DNA of 64,000 nucleotides from Manis javanica (Eukaryota > Chordata > Mammalia > Pholidota > Manidae). Under the pieces are notes generated by a model. That model ran no database searches and was not told the origin of the DNA. It saw only the letters and a program-made list of their open reading frames with translations. The position numbers and the translations under genes are program-made. The stretch covers positions 45,887,034 to 45,951,033 of the forward strand of contig NC_133169.1 of assembly GCF_040802235.1 (NCBI RefSeq), written 5' to 3'. Positions 12,046-25,532 of this stretch are shown here, one piece after another (position 1 is the stretch's first letter; the number at the start of each line of letters is the position of its first letter).

Positions 12046-12429
12046 TAAAAGGAATATTTCTTTGCATGACATACGTTCATTTTTTCACAGATAACCTTGA
12101 AATAGTATTTTTCCATTTTAAGTTGAATGTAGAATTTTACCTAAAACTAAGCCATTTTACTTACCTCTCTGTGTTTTTCTGTTTTTAATATATAACCATT
12201 GTAAACCTACAGAAGAGACTTTAGCTCTTGAATTTTATCAACAACCTTATTTCAAGGAACTCAAGCAAATATAATCTCTCTAGCTTTTCTGCCACTCTTT
12301 CTTTCTTCTATTATTCCATATTTATTTTTGAAAAAAATTCCAATTTGTTTCAAATAATTTTACAATTGTTTTACAATAAGTCTTCTCATGATGAATAATT
12401 TTCCTTTATATGGGAATGTTTCATTTTAT
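12046..12429. other. AT-rich DNA, nothing recognised
   Basis: No gene or repeat family recognised between two L1 fragments. Confidence 0.4.
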
Positions 12430-13315
12430 TTTCATTCCTGACGGTTATTGGCACATTGTCAGTCACCAGGGAAATGCAAACCAAAGCACAGGAGCTCTAA
12501 CCTCACGCCAGTTAGAGTGGCCACTGTCTAAAAGACAGGAAACAAGCATTGGTGAGGATGTGGGGAAAAGCGAGCCTTCCTGCACTGCTGGTGGAAATGT
12601 AAATTGATGCAGACACTGTGGAAAGAAATATGCAGAGTCCTAAGCAACTAAAAATAGAAATTCCATATGACCCAGTAAGTCCACTTCCAGGTATTTATGA
12701 AAAGAATTCAAAATCCCTGTTTCATAATGATGCGTGCATCCCTGTGTTTACTTCTGTATTGTTTACAATAGCTGGTATATGGAAGCAACCTAAGTTAAGC
12801 ATCCATAACCAGATTAATGAATAAATAAGAGGTGGTACATATACACAATGGAATATTATTCATCCATAAAAAAGAAAAAAATCCTGCCATTTGCAACCAT
12901 TTGGATGGATCCAGAAAGTATTATGTTATATGAAATAAACTAGGTGGATAAAGGGAAATACCATATGATATCACTTATGTATGGAATTGAAAAAAAAGAA
13001 ATCAAAATTAAAATAAAAGTAGATTTATAGACACCGAGAGGGGTCTGGAAGTTACCATGGGGGAGAGGTTAGTGTGGGTGGGTAGTGTGGGTGAGGCAGA
13101 TAAATAGGCCCAAAATCTCAATCATAAGTTGATCACAAGTTGGAAGTGCAGTATGCAGAAGACAGTGATTCTTTAACGTCCTCCTATGTTGACACATAGT
13201 AAGCGTAGTAGTTGGGATGAGGTTTTAATAGTGGGTTTAACTGTAGAATCATTGTATAGCATAATTGAAACCAATATAATATTTTATTTCTGCTATAGTT
13301 TAATGAAAATAAATT
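12430..13315 (+). mobile_element. L1 ORF2 C-terminus and 3' UTR
   Basis: Sense L1 with the 'cactgctggtggaaatgtaa' motif near 12582 and a 'gacccagtaagtccacttcc' segment near 12669, a G-rich 3' UTR at 13040-13100 and a terminal 'tttaatgaaaataaatt'. 5'-truncated; broken frames. Confidence 0.85.
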
Positions 13316-13324
13316 AGAAAGAAA

Positions 13325-14095
13325 TCACCCAGTTATTCCAGTATAAACTAAATGACACAATTAAAAAAATGGATAGTCACTTCACTGATGTGATAAATGG
13401 CAAGTAAGGAAAAGAAGATGTTCAGGATCAATAGACATGGAAATGCAAATCAAGGTTACATATGGAATCAGCAGTAAAATACAACATACTGACCATTTCA
13501 AATGGGTTTGAGGATGAACAACTGAATCTCTCATGCACTGCTGGTGGCAATGTAAAATGCTGTACCTAATCTGAAAAAATGTGGCCAGTTTCTAATACAG
13601 TAAACATATACTCATGACCCAGAAATCATAGCCCTAGCTTTTTTGGAGAAGTAGAAAATTATATATACCAATCTGTATACAATATCAATCAATAGCCATT
13701 TATTTGGAATCATCAAAATCAGGAAATAATACAAATGTTCTTCAAAGATACATATATAAAAATTTACTGCTTGGCGATAAAAATTTACTACAATATGTGC
13801 AATAATTTGTATGAAATCCAAAATGATTATGCTGAGTGAAACAAGCAGTCTCAAAATTTACATATTGTTGATCCTATGTGTATAAATTCTCCACATGGCA
13901 AAACTATAATGAAGAAGAGACAATTCCCTGCTAGGAGCTAGGGACTGAGTGAGGATGTGGATACCAAGGAATATGAGAGGGATCTGGGAAAATCTTTATG
14001 TTTTTTATTGCAGTGGTAGCTCCAAGACTCTAAACAAGTGACAAAATTCATGGAACCATATACGAAAAAAGGATATTCATTTTCCTGTAACAGTA
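13325..14095 (+). mobile_element. Older, more diverged L1 fragment
   Basis: Same ORF2 C-terminal order as the preceding element ('tgcactgctggtggcaatgt' near 13533, 'tatgctgagtgaaac' near 13828) but much more diverged, so a separate older insertion. Confidence 0.65.
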
Positions 14096-14839
14096 AGGAA
14101 ACATAATTGAAAGAAGCGAGGAAAATCCGTGAGTTTATGTTTACATACTCTTTTTATGTACTTTTATTTTAATAGTTATTTTAATAGTGAAAATTGTTAT
14201 TATTTCTTAAACAAGAATTGCAACTTTAATGTTGCATTCATTGAGGGAGAAATTCAGAGAAACAGGTCCAAAAAACTAACAGTTGAATATATAATCATAG
14301 ATAAGGAACTGTTTATGAACAACTAAATGTTAATCATAGATGCATAAAAGCAATTATTTTGACAATATACAAATATTAACATATTACAAATAAGAATGTA
14401 GTGTTCAATTTCCTACCTTGTTTACTATTATGACATGGAATATATACATATCAAATTTGCTATATTGCATCAACTTGAACTTTTTATAAGACTGACCATC
14501 TAAGTACAGGATAATGGAACTTGTACCCATTATTCTGGATGTCTTTTTTGCTGATGAGGTTTACATAGATAATTCTACTTCTCCAACCATAAGCCCATCA
14601 TTAAAAAGAGAATAAATATTAGTGGATAACTCATAATTTACTAAAATAACAAATGAAAAGTCAGACTAAAGGATATTGTAATGTGTTACATAAGCCTGAT
14701 GGTTAATCAAATACTTCTGCCTGGATATGAATATATGCAGTTTAAAATTAAATATATATGTATAAGCATATGTATGTATATAGAGAGCATGCTAATTTTT
14801 TAGTGTAAATATATGAGAAAGAACTTAGAATATTTGCAG
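14096..14839. other. AT-rich DNA between the L1 cluster and duplicon copy B
   Basis: No gene seen. The end near 14750-14800 has TA/TG-rich repeats comparable to the TA tract at 39736-39782, and so may belong to the duplicon edge. Confidence 0.4.
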
Positions 14840-14989
14840 GTCTTGACACTGCTGGTCGCTTTACAAAGATTTGACTCAAATGAAAACCGTATGTCCAGGA
14901 CTCCTTGACATCTGAAGGTGTCCAGATAACACAACCTTTTCAAATATAGATTAATTAGAAATTTTTAGAACTGCTTCCACAAAACATTC

Positions 14990-15140
14990 TTCCAAGGGTC
15001 TCAGTGCAGCTCACATACCCTTCCCTCCTTGCAGGTGCCAGGACCCGGATGCAACGACTGGGGCTGCCGTCCACTGATTGCAAACGTTTGGAGTTACAGT
15101 GGATGGGTGCAGGGATGGATGCAGCTGCCAGGCTTTCTTT
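14990..15140 (+). promoter_or_regulatory. Conserved GC-richer block 5 kb upstream of OR copy B
   Basis: About 150 bp that stay visibly more similar between B and C than their surroundings, in otherwise AT-rich DNA, about 5 kb 5' of the OR coding exon. It contains CTTGCAG/GTGCCAG, a donor-like junction on the OR strand. A 5' noncoding exon or promoter of the OR is one reading; an old repeat is another. Copy A ends before this block. Confidence 0.3.
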
Positions 15141-17719
15141 GATTCCTGAGAATTAGAACCACGTTCTTAGAATGCTGAGGAGAAAAACCTATGGGAGCCC
15201 AGGTGCCCGGTCATGTTTGATGGTGGAATCTCACCCATTTCTTTACTGTGAAAGAAAATCTCTAATTTTGCCACATTTTTATGGGTTTCTTTTGATTCAA
15301 AGTTATGGTTTCCAAAGAATACATTAATCAAGCAACTTCCAACAAAGGAGAAAGAGGATTTGCGAGGATAGCAGAGAAAATATATAGGCAGTTCCTGATT
15401 ATAATAGGGTACCCATTTCTATCGTCTGAAGTTGTAAAAGGTGAAGGTAACAGAAAAAGCAATTGAAGTTAAAATCTATTTCATAAAGTACAGTAGAAAC
15501 CATGTAAAAACATAAAAAAGACTACAAATCTTCTAATGTATCAGTAGAGAAATTTAAAATAAAAGAAAAATGGTTAACATAGGATGCCCATGTAACTGAA
15601 TTACTTGGGGTAAATGGAAATAGCATGTTTCCAGATGTTTAGAATTTTACAATCACAGTGAGATAGAATAGGAATGCGGGCAAGGGGCTGGATTGTGAAA
15701 CACATTTTTGGCAGTGTAATTTTTATGTTCATGTTTATTTCTTCCTAATGTTTTATCTTGAACAGTTACACAGTTATAGAAAAAATGGAATGGCATAATA
15801 CACCATTTTGCCATAGGACATTTATATTCCCTTTGCCCGAACTCACTAAATGCACACATACATTGTATCATCTGCACACATGTATTTTTAAGTGAATATA
15901 AACTAGTTTTATATTAAATCATTATTCTGATAGAAAACAACTTAAGTATTATACTTTACAGGTTGAAATAAGTTTGAAGTTGTGCTCAATTTGACCTGAA
16001 GGGTTGTAACAAAACTCCATTTGGATAGTCCTAATGATATAAAGATATGTAATAATGAGTAAAGGTTGTGTTAAAGTTTACTTGTCTAGCATGACAAATA
16101 CAAATTTTTACAAGTGGATGGTATAATTATATTTTGAAAGAATGATTTAGCTGATTACAGAAAAAAATGTCATAACATTATTTTACTATTTACTTTTATC
16201 TTGCAATTCAATTCTTGAATATCCTCTGTTAAATTTTACCTAGACAGTTACAACAAACAAAATTTTACTCTTCTGTAATTTAGCTTTCTTTCAACTTACA
16301 TTAAATTGAATAAGTATAAAATAAGTAAGTGCTTATTATTTGAATATTCTAAGTGCCAATTATTAGGGTAGTAACAATTTACATTTATGAAGAAGCCAAT
16401 AATATTCTCCCTAGAGGAATTATTGTTTTTTCTAAGAAAAACATGGGTACTATAAACTATAAAATAAGTTGCAATATTCACACTGTATGTGGGTGAGGAG
16501 TTTGCTTTAGCTTTGGTTCCTCTTTTCCTTTAGGCAGATTATTTTACTTTCCCTTGGTTGAATGTTTTTATTGGGAATGAGCTCTCTGAAAAGGCAATGA
16601 AAGTGTGAAGTAAATTCTGCACTTTTTAAGCTAAAATCAGTAATTTGATATTGGTCAAGATGTTAGTATGGTATTAACATGTATAACTTAGATAAATTAG
16701 TTAAAATTTAATACTAAACAGGGAAGATAAAGGTTGTGGAATTTCTACTATTACAGAGTGTATGTGTAAATAAATGGTTATAATTGTTTAATTTCAGCCC
16801 TAGAAATTGTACATCCACATGCAAGTGTGTATCCAGATCCTCTGGCTGTGAGGTTCTCCTGTATCAAATGGATTCTCTGACCCGAAGACCTAAATGTGTG
16901 TCCTCTAAAATATCGGTCCATGAGACCTAACAGGCAGTAAGGATTCAACAAAGCAGGAAGAGTGATGAAATTTAGGACATTTTTGACTGCTTTAAATGAT
17001 TACTTATCTATCCACTGGGTTAAAGAGGAAGGATATGCATTTCTTTAACAGTAAAACCTTAATAAGAAACACCTTCCTGTTCATAATTTTTAATGTAATT
17101 TATTTGGTATTAATATACTAAAGAAATGATAATATTTTAATTATCTTAAAAAATTCAAGATTTATCAGAGATTATTTTTGCTTGATTAACTAATTTACTT
17201 TTTCTCCATATAGTGGATCCAAGAAATAAACATTTGATAAAAGAACAGAGCTTCAGATGAGTTTCATTTCATTTTAAATGCAGGCAAAGGGGTAAGGTAT
17301 ATAATTAAGAAAGCTGTTCTCTGGATAGTATCCATGAGAGAGCTAATCTTGGCCAATTTAATATTTAATGCCTCAAGACATTAATTTTTATTGTAATAGT
17401 ACCTTTTAAAATTTCATAAATTTACTACAACATTTTCTTAAACTGAATATATAAAGATGTAGAAAACTGAAATTGTGCTTCTGTAGAGCCTTGATCTTTG
17501 TGAACTGACAGGGTCGATGTTTTTTGTTTCACACTTTCTAACTCACTCACTAAACACCCACTGATTGAATAACTATATCCAAGTACATTGTTGTTAGTAT
17601 AACCATTTTCTTTCCTAAATTTCATGACTTTAATATGATGAAAAGACTTTCTATTTTTCTCGTTAGCATGGTACAGATCTTGGCTATGTGAAGGAAGAGT
17701 AAAATCATCCCACAATAAT

Positions 17720-18010
17720 ATCAGAGATTCTTATTAAATATTGTATGGGGAAGAGGGGTGGGAGTGTGGTCAGAGTGGGTCAAGGAGAGACAGAGGTGCA
17801 GGCTTCCAATTATAAAATAAATTAGCCATGGGATGAGAGTAAAGTATTTGGAATATAAAAAATGGTATTGTGGAATACTTGTATATTATCTACAAATAGT
17901 ATCTACATTTTTCATGGTGAGCATTTAGCAAAGGTTAGCATTGTCAGATCACTATGTTGTACACTGAAAACAATATAAAGTGTACACTAACTATATTTTA
18001 ACTAAGTAAG
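17720..18010 (+). mobile_element. Old L1 3' end shared by the duplicon copies
   Basis: Sense L1 tail with 'ttataaaataaattagcc' near 17813 and 'cactatgttgtacactgaaa' near 17950. Inverted counterpart of 6270-6560 and 36820-37110. Confidence 0.7.
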
Positions 18011-18769
18011 GCTAAGAAGCAGTAGCCCTCAGGTAGCTGTTCATGATTTTATTAGTTTTATGTAATATATAAGAAATAGTAAAATTTTTTAAAAGATAGA
18101 CATCCAGAATAATTTCTGCAGTTTTCAAAAGACAGACAGGCTGGCAGAAAGGCTGTGAGAAGGGAAGATACCAAGAAAGAATAGAAAGGAAAAGAAAAGA
18201 AGGAAGGATATAAAGAAATTCTGCATTACAAAAAACATGATTAATAATAATTTGATTCATCTGTATAAATAAATCTTTACAGGTAATTTGTATCATTTAT
18301 ATTATACATTTAATCTTACCAAATATATTGTTAATAATTTCCAGTAGATAAAATAAGTATGGAGGTTGAACCACTGAAAATGTTTATATTTTATTTTATA
18401 ATCATCTTACTGTTTCTCTATTATGCACATGTGGTATTTAAAAATATAGTTTTCAAAGTGACAGAAGCATATATAGAAGTAATGATTTTTAGACCTTCAG
18501 TTAAAATTATTGTAAGTACAAATACAATTCAAAAATTAAATTGTCTTACTAAGAACAAGGGCTTCAATCATTTAAAATTTTGTACCTTCATATACCCTTG
18601 AATAATTACACATATGATGACATTTGTTTTAAGGACAATGGGATTTGAATATCATGTGAATATATTTGTTCCTAGTTTCACTCACATTTAGACACTACTG
18701 ACCTAGTTTTATTTGATTTCTTAATTTAATTTTTTAAAGAAATATTGATGAGATTCAATATTATGTTGG

Positions 18770-19060
18770 TTTCACAGGAACACCCAAGTGACCCAAAAAT
18801 TGTACCCATGACCAAATGTTCACCACAGTGAGCGCAGCTCCTGTGTCCCCACGGAATTATATGACAGTATTGTGAACTCTACTGTCTGTGCCGTGCCTCC
18901 ATCTCTCTGATTAAATTATCTTAATATTAAAAGTTTGTACATCTCGTCCTACACATATTTACATCTGCATCGCCAGTGGTAAGCAGAGAAGCAGTCTGTT
19001 CTCTGGGTTTATGAGTCTATTTGTTTTCTTAGTTTACGTTTTATAAGATAATTAAAATTT
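18770..19060 (-). mobile_element. Old L1 3' end shared by the duplicon copies
   Basis: Antisense L1 tail ending with 'tttatgagtctatttgttt' near 19009. Inverted counterpart of 5280-5580 and 35810-36110. Confidence 0.65.
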
Positions 19061-19299
19061 TTAAAAAATACAGTCATTCTGGACATGTTAAAATTCATAC
19101 TTCAATGAATAGGATTCTAATTTATAAAAGCATTTCCATATTTATTCTCACCAATACATTTTGTGTAAGCAGGAGACATACTATTCATTATTTTCCACAC
19201 AAAATATTTTGGTAATTTTTCTTTTTTATATGTCTGCTCATTGGTACCAGCTATTAAAATATATACCAGTATTTATTTATTATTGTTTGTGGCCTTTTT

Positions 19300-19570
19300 G
19301 TGGTACATATAAGTGAAACCAGGGGTTAGGAGGAGGATTGAAAAAGGTGAAGGGGATACAAAGTTACAAACCTCAAATTATAAAATGAATTATTTATAGG
19401 AATGGAAGTGCAACATAGAAAATATGACCAATAATATAGCAATATTGGGGTAACAAGGGAATCTACATTTACTCCGGCAAGCACCTTGTGTTTGTGTAAT
19501 TATTGACTCACTTTGTTATACATCTAATATGAACATAATATTGTATAAAAAGTATATTGCAAAAAATATA
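19300..19570 (+). mobile_element. Old L1 3' end shared by the duplicon copies
   Basis: Sense L1 3' UTR/tail with 'attataaaatgaattattta' near 19378. Inverted counterpart of 4750-5040 and 35250-35530. Confidence 0.65.
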
Positions 19571-20009
19571 TATACCTTGGAAAATACATAGCTTCTGCCT
19601 TAGAGGTGCTTAGAATTGAGATAGTGCATAAAATTATACACACTGAGATACTACAAAGCAAAATAAGTAAATGACCAAGTAGGTGTGAAGAAAACACAGG
19701 TAGCTCTCACTGAATTGTGATACCCCAAACACTGGGAAAAGGTCCACAATGATTTTTACTGAGAAGGTGAATTGTTAAATGTCTCCTCAGGGTCTCAGAG
19801 GGCTTCCTTAGTGAGAGGATCTGAAGACGAATATTGAAAGAAACAGCATGAAATCAGAAGATGATTTTAACAACAGTTGTAATAATTGGAAACTTCAATT
19901 AAATAAGACTAACATATTCATCACCAACCACACACAGTGTTTTTCAAATTTCTAATAAATAGTTACCTTGATTTTTCTCTAACCTGTGCTTGTTGACTTC
20001 CTTCCCTCC

Positions 20010-20011
20010 AG
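20010..20011 (+). promoter_or_regulatory. Splice acceptor of OR copy B
   Basis: Pyrimidine tract CTTCCTTCCCTCCAG followed by AAAGACCCC, at the same place as the acceptors at 4324-4325 (A) and 34835-34836 (C). Confidence 0.55.
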
Positions 20012-20955
20012 AAAGACCCCTGTGGAGAGAGGGGATAGACAGCTACAATCTCATCCCCGTGACTCACTTTATCCTCACGGGGCTCTCTGACCTCCCCGAG
20101 GTGCGCTGTCCTCTCTCTGTGGTCTTTGCCGTCACCCACCAGGTCACCTTGGTGGGAAACGGGGCCATTCTCTTGGCCATCGGAATGGAGAAGAGGCTGC
20201 ACACACCCATGTATTACTTCCTGACCAATCTGTCCCTCTTAGACATATTCTGCCCATCAGCTACCGTCCCCAGGATGCTGGACAATCTCCTGACTGGGAA
20301 TCACAGCATTTCCTTCCTGGGCTGTGCTTTGCAGCTTTATTTCCTGGTGGCCCTGACGGGGACTGAGGTCTTCCTTCTCGCTGCCATGGCTTATGACCGC
20401 TACGTGGCCATCTGCTTCCCCATGCATTACACCTTCATCATGACAAAGGGTCACTGTGCACAGATAGAAGCTGGGACCTGGGCAACAGGGTTTCTCAATT
20501 CCCTCCTCCACACAGTGTCCACCTTCCGACTGTCTTTCTGCAAGTCCAATCGGGTTAACCAGTACTACTGTGACATCCCCCAACTGGTGACTCTCTCCTG
20601 CTCATCCACCTACATGGCAGAAATGCTCATTTTCATCATAGGAAGTATCTTGGCAATCAGTGCCTTCCTAATTACCATCATCTCTTACATTTACATCATA
20701 TCCACCATCCTAAAGATCCAGTCGGTGGAAGAGAAGTGCAAAGCCTTCTCCACATGTGCCTCCCACCTCCTGGTGTCTGTTCTATGGCACAGCCATCTTC
20801 ACCTACATTCGTCCCTCTTCACGTCACCACTCCCCAGACAGGGACAGACTCATCGCCATGCTCTACTGGGTTCTCACCCCAATGCCAAACCCCATGACCT
20901 AGAGCTTGAGGAACACAGAGGTGAAAGGGGCACTCGGCAGGGTCTTATGTCATAG
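20012..20955 (+). pseudogene. Class II olfactory receptor pseudogene (copy B)
   Basis: Homologue of the copy A and C receptors. The codon that is ATG in A is ATA here (20035-20037), and there is no in-frame ATG between it and the upstream in-frame stop, so the exon has no start of its own. The body is well preserved through TM6: GN in TM1, [35 protein letters not shown]. Then a net 5-bp loss near 20771-20781, compared with A, shifts the frame. In the ancestral frame TM7 also carries a TAG at 20900-20902 where A encodes the Tyr of NPMIY. The N-terminal glycosylation sequon is lost (NLI instead of NLS). With at least three independent defects it should not give a working receptor, though it may still be transcribed. 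Confidence 0.9.
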
Positions 20956-21635
20956 ACCATGTTTACATTAATTGTAGCACTAACAGAATGAGTCAATATT
21001 CATTTTAGAATACATTTATAAGAAAAATTTATAGAAAACATTTTTTGACAGAATAAATACCTACATATACACTGTATTTTATAAACATGCAAACATACAG
21101 ATAACTTTAATCATACCTATCTGTACGGTTATATGTCTATCTCTCTCAAAGGGGAACTTAATAATGGATTGTCCCCAAACGGACATTTCCGTAAGTAGCA
21201 TAGAACATTAATTACACTATTATAGGAGGTATAACATGAGCCCGTCTTTAAGTTAACTTGGGTCTTTGTTCATGTCTGTATCCATATCTGTAGCTATACC
21301 TATACTATCTTTATGTTTATATCCACTTTAAATCTATATCTAAACATCTGTCCATGATGTTTGTTTTATTTCTTTGCCTCGTGATAGACTGCCTATGCTG
21401 ATAAGTCTCTAGAATATTATCACTTCCCTTATCCTGTCTTTCAATTTTGGCTTCTACTTATTATATAGATCTCTGCTTTTCTCCTTTTTAAGATAACCCT
21501 GTCCATTCTCAGGACTACCTGTCTCTCCAAGAAGAGGACTTACTCTCTCTATGTCTGATTTAGTTATGTAATTCAGCTCACTATATTATGGTCTTCTTAA
21601 CTTTATATTTTCAAAACTGAAAGCAACATCTTCTA

Positions 21636-21639
21636 ACAC

Positions 21640-21670
<31 letters not shown>

Positions 21671-21684
21671 AACACACACACACC
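21636..21684. repeat. (CA)n microsatellite
   Basis: About 49 bp of mostly CA repeats with a few interruptions. Longer than the GT run at 2692-2701 in copy A, so it expanded in B. Confidence 0.95.
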
Positions 21685-22979
21685 TTATCAGCTGCCATGT
21701 ATTTTTGGTACCAGTTGTTCCCAATTACAGAGACTAAAATATCTGAAATTGTACTATGCCTCAAAGACTAGCCCTTCTGTTCAGTGTGATTAGAGAGCTG
21801 CTGTTTCTGATGGGATGGTGCACCTTTCTTACTTCATACCATTTCCCTGTCATCTCTAGATATGGGAATGTTTTCTCTGTTCACTAACACTTATGTGATT
21901 CTTTGCTTTATCTACAATCATGGATCATTTTCTCCAGAGGTTTCCTCAACCTGGGGATCCCAGTTACCTTCCAGGTTTAGTCTCCAGTCAGATGGTCTCT
22001 CTCTGCATTTCCAATTCTCTTTTCACTTTGGGATTCAATATCTTCTCTCCTCTTCTTTTCTGTGTTCTGTCCTTCCTTTATCAATACTGAATTCTTACAT
22101 TATTCAAAGACATCCTGTTAACTCCTTCTCTTGACTGTAATTAATTTTCCAAGTCATTTTCAAATCTTTATGAAATGATTGCCTCATCATATGTACTTGT
22201 ACCACATCAGCTAGGCTTTGTGCACGTCTCCTACCATACTTCGGAAACAATTCATTTCCCAAAGCTCAGCATTGCCCTGAAATACATCGTCTGCAGCATT
22301 CCAGAGCTCTTCATAGTAGTGGCAGGTCAACTGCCTGTCATTTGATTTTATACAGTGGGAAAATCCATAGCGTCCTGAGGAATGAAATAAAGTAATAGTA
22401 CTACTTTAGCATTATAAATCTTATATTTGTTTTGTTTTCTCATTTTATTTCCTATCATAGAGTTTGCATGTGGTATGAAGGAATCCATTCCACATTGTTT
22501 AAATGCATGAATATTTTTAAATATATTGCCATATAAAATTGAATAAAATCTTAAAAACTCAACCATTTGCTTATTTTAGTTTCCAAATACTCAAATAGTT
22601 GTTTAATATTTCACCCCTTATTAGAATGTAACACTCTTAGAACAACCACTCTGGAATCTAATTCTGATTTATCTTCTTGTCTTTGAAATTTAAGATCATC
22701 TGAGAGAAGTTGAGCAATTAGTTGACAAATTCCTGAACAAATTCTCATTTGACATTTCTGGCACTTGAACAGCCATGTGGATGCATATTCAAGTGTCAAA
22801 CAGTCCCCCTGTCAATAACAAGACACACTAGACAGTTGATGAATTCTTTGTTTCAGTAACTATTATGTATCTATAATACGGCATCTTATGTTGACTACTT
22901 TAAAACTAGACTGACAGCAACCATAATACATGAAAGAGGCATCAGGAAGTCAGAAATATAAAAATAATAAACCTGCTGG

Positions 22980-23215
22980 CAGTGGGGTATGTAGGACTCA
23001 GCAACAATGATGGCATCGGCTCTAATTCCAAAGAAACCATCATTTCAGTTGGCTGCTGCGGCTGCTGGCTGAGCGCTGCTTCTTCAACCCCAGAACAGGG
23101 GCGTGCGGTTGCCATGGCGTCCTGTAGCCAGGCAGACACGTTATTACTCTTGTACTTGGGTCTGTTGTATTCTGGGTACAAACCCTGACATTTCTGGGGG
23201 ATGGAGCAAACCACT
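22980..23215 (-). other. Conserved GC-richer block shared by B and C
   Basis: About 235 bp that match 28690-28915 in inverted orientation. On the minus strand both copies encode related open stretches (EEAALS-QPQQPTE). This is as likely to be nucleotide conservation through recent duplication as protein constraint. No known domain recognised. Confidence 0.35.
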
Positions 23216-23559
23216 CTAGATCGGTGATGTGCTGGAGGGTGACCGAGATGTTATAGTGCTGGAATCACTATTTTAAACTTTCTTCATAGTAGTGTGTATT
23301 CTAACACCACAAAATACATAGTAATGTCAATATTTCAGAATGGTGCTCATAAAATATGAGAGCATCCGACTTTTAATTACTTAAAGGAAAAAGGACATCA
23401 TCCATTAGATGAGAATAAATATAACATATGAGATATTTATTTTAACTTCTCACCTGTTTATCTCACAGCAGAGAAACAATTTTAAGCTATCCAATTATAG
23501 ACCTTTACACTAAGATTTGTGCATTTTATTGTATGTACATCAAAAAATTGGCAGGAACA

Positions 23560-24355
23560 ATAAAAAAATACCCAAGATTCAATCAAAAACCGTTGAACCC
23601 AAAACTAAGTAAACTCACAGAAATCAAATCTACATATAAGTATCCAATGCATTTTGATACATTAATAATTAGCTCTCTATAAAGGAAATGATATTCCCAT
23701 TTACAATTGCAACACAAACTTATTTTGAATAAGTTGAACCAAGGAAGTGTATGATCATTACTGAAAACTGTAAAACTTTGTAAAGTATAATACTGATGAA
23801 AGAAATTTAAAATATACAAATACATGTAAAATATCCAATGATAATATATTCAAGTAATTCATATTGCTAAAATGTACATACTACCCAAGGCTAACTATAG
23901 ATCCTATGCAATTCCTACCAGAATTCCGATGTCACTTTTCCCAGAAATAGAAGCAAAAACTCTCCTCATTGTATAGAATAAAATAGAACCTTAAACTCCA
24001 GAATACTGAGAAAAGATCAAAGAGGACATAACTCTTCTTCAACTCAAACTATATCACAAAACTACATTATTCAAAACATTATGGCACCAGTTTATGAAAA
24101 TGTGTAACAACAGTCACATAGGCCAATGGAAAGAATCAAGATTCCAGATATGAGCATACCTGGATGGACAGCTAATATCTGATAAAACAGCCAAGAAACA
24201 CGGTGGAGAAAGGATAGTGTCATAACTAGGGGTGATAGATATGTTAGCCCACCTTGTGATGGCAGATATTTCACAGCATGTGTGTGTATCAAGCTGTAAT
24301 TTTGTACACCTAAGCCTTATACAATGTTACACCAACTATACCTCAGTAACAGGAG
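23560..24355 (+). mobile_element. Old L1 fragment with internal deletion
   Basis: Sense L1: ORF2 reverse-transcriptase C-terminal part ('tacccaaggctaactatag' near 23882, 'tatgcaattcctaccagaat' near 23906), then the L1 order down to a diverged 3' end ('tacaccaactatacctcagt' near 24330). Confidence 0.7.
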
Positions 24356-25465
24356 GGAAAAATAATGCCATTATAAATTATGTGTTTCCATTTCTCCACA
24401 AAAATTCCTGTTTCTAAATGTTCCATTCTCAATCCACTGTAAATTCAAATTACATATTATTCCCAGGAATTTGTTAATTAGTAGCACTTTAATTTGTTTC
24501 CAGAGTGCTGGCAGAAATGATGTGGTATGTGTAAAGGATTGCCCTGATGAAGACTTTCTCTCTCAAAAAATAACTTCTACTGTTGATAGCATTTTATCCT
24601 TTCAATTTTATTGTTTATGGGAACTGTATCATATGGAGTGATAGACAGAGTAAGAAAGAAGCAAGAAAATGCTTGAGCAATAGGAGGTGGAGACGGTAGG
24701 AGCAAGTCCAAGGAACCGAGGGAGGAGGGGAAATATGTACCAGCAGGAGAAGAAACGGAAATTTTCACAGTTCTATACTAAATATTTCAACATCAAAGCT
24801 GATGCTCTTGGTGATTTTAATGTCTTTCCCTATTAGAATATGGACATGACAAACACCTGTGCTGTTTCTTAACATGAATTCTTTTGGTCACTTAAAAATA
24901 AGATAAGATTCTCCCATCAGAATTTTTTATGAATCATTATGTATCCTAGGACTTAACAGAGATAAAACTATGACCACAAAAATATGAACTGAAAAAAATT
25001 ATGTACTAATCATCTTAAAAGCAGTAACAAAGGAAATTTTTTAATGAAAGCTAAGTAAATTGCATTTAGCACTGGGATTTGGAAGAGTAATGGATGTGGA
25101 CATTCAAATCAGCCAATGCAGCATTCAGGTCATCTCCCTTGGGCATAAATGGAGTGGGATGTACAGCCTTACTTGCATTTAGGATGCAGACCCTCCATGT
25201 CATCCAAAAAAAAAAAAACAGTGAAGACTTCAGATTCAAAAACAAAATATAAATAGGTAAAAGAATAGGTCTCCAGTTAAGAGACAAAACAGCAAAATAA
25301 CATAGAGAGCTTTATATTGTGAGTGACATTCTTACTGGCAATTCATGATTTATTTCACGTGCCTAAACTGTGACAACTGCTGTCTGTCTTGTCCCCAAAT
25401 TAAGGTTACTATTCAAAATATAAACCGAAGTATAAAAAGCATATACACTCAAAAGGGCAGGAGTG
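24356..25465. other. Unassigned DNA
   Basis: AT-rich; no gene recognised. A 13-A run at 25206-25218 follows a slightly GC-richer 130-bp stretch and could be the tail of a short retroposed sequence, source unknown. Confidence 0.4.
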
Positions 25466-25475
25466 TATATGTGCG

Positions 25476-25531
<56 letters not shown>
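25466..25531. repeat. (CG)n(CA)n microsatellite
   Basis: TATGTGCGCGCGCGCG followed by about 24 CA units: a run of about 65 bp of strict purine-pyrimidine alternation. Confidence 0.95.

Positions 25532-25532
<1 letters not shown>

Larger units (their letters stand above)
15141..20009. other. Region 5' of OR copy B
   Basis: About 4.9 kb of AT-rich duplicon sequence with three old L1 pieces (listed separately) and no supported gene. Short open frames at 15653-15877 and 17425-17715 are not convincingly conserved as proteins in C. Confidence 0.5.
14840..23370 (+). repeat. OR duplicon copy B (inverted relative to A and C)
   Basis: Reverse complement of this block matches copy C (27890-39690) along nearly its whole length once private insertions in C are skipped. 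Strong anchors: 14990-15130 versus 39380-39520, 17230-17370 versus 37490-37640, the OR exon, 22340-22400 versus 29505-29570, 22980-23215 versus 28690-28915, and the terminal 'ttttgtggtgttagaat' pattern near 23300 (C near 27957). B and C thus form large inverted repeat arms about 4.5 kb apart. Confidence 0.85.
20956..23370. other. Region 3' of OR copy B
   Basis: 2.4 kb of duplicon sequence without a supported gene. It includes a CA tract (21636-21684), the empty target site of the copy A LTR and of the copy C L1 (near 22325-22345), and a block at 22980-23215 conserved with copy C. Confidence 0.5.

Noticed and set aside
19990-20034. Upstream start for OR copy B
   Set aside because: The only candidate is TTG; eukaryotic ORs start at ATG.
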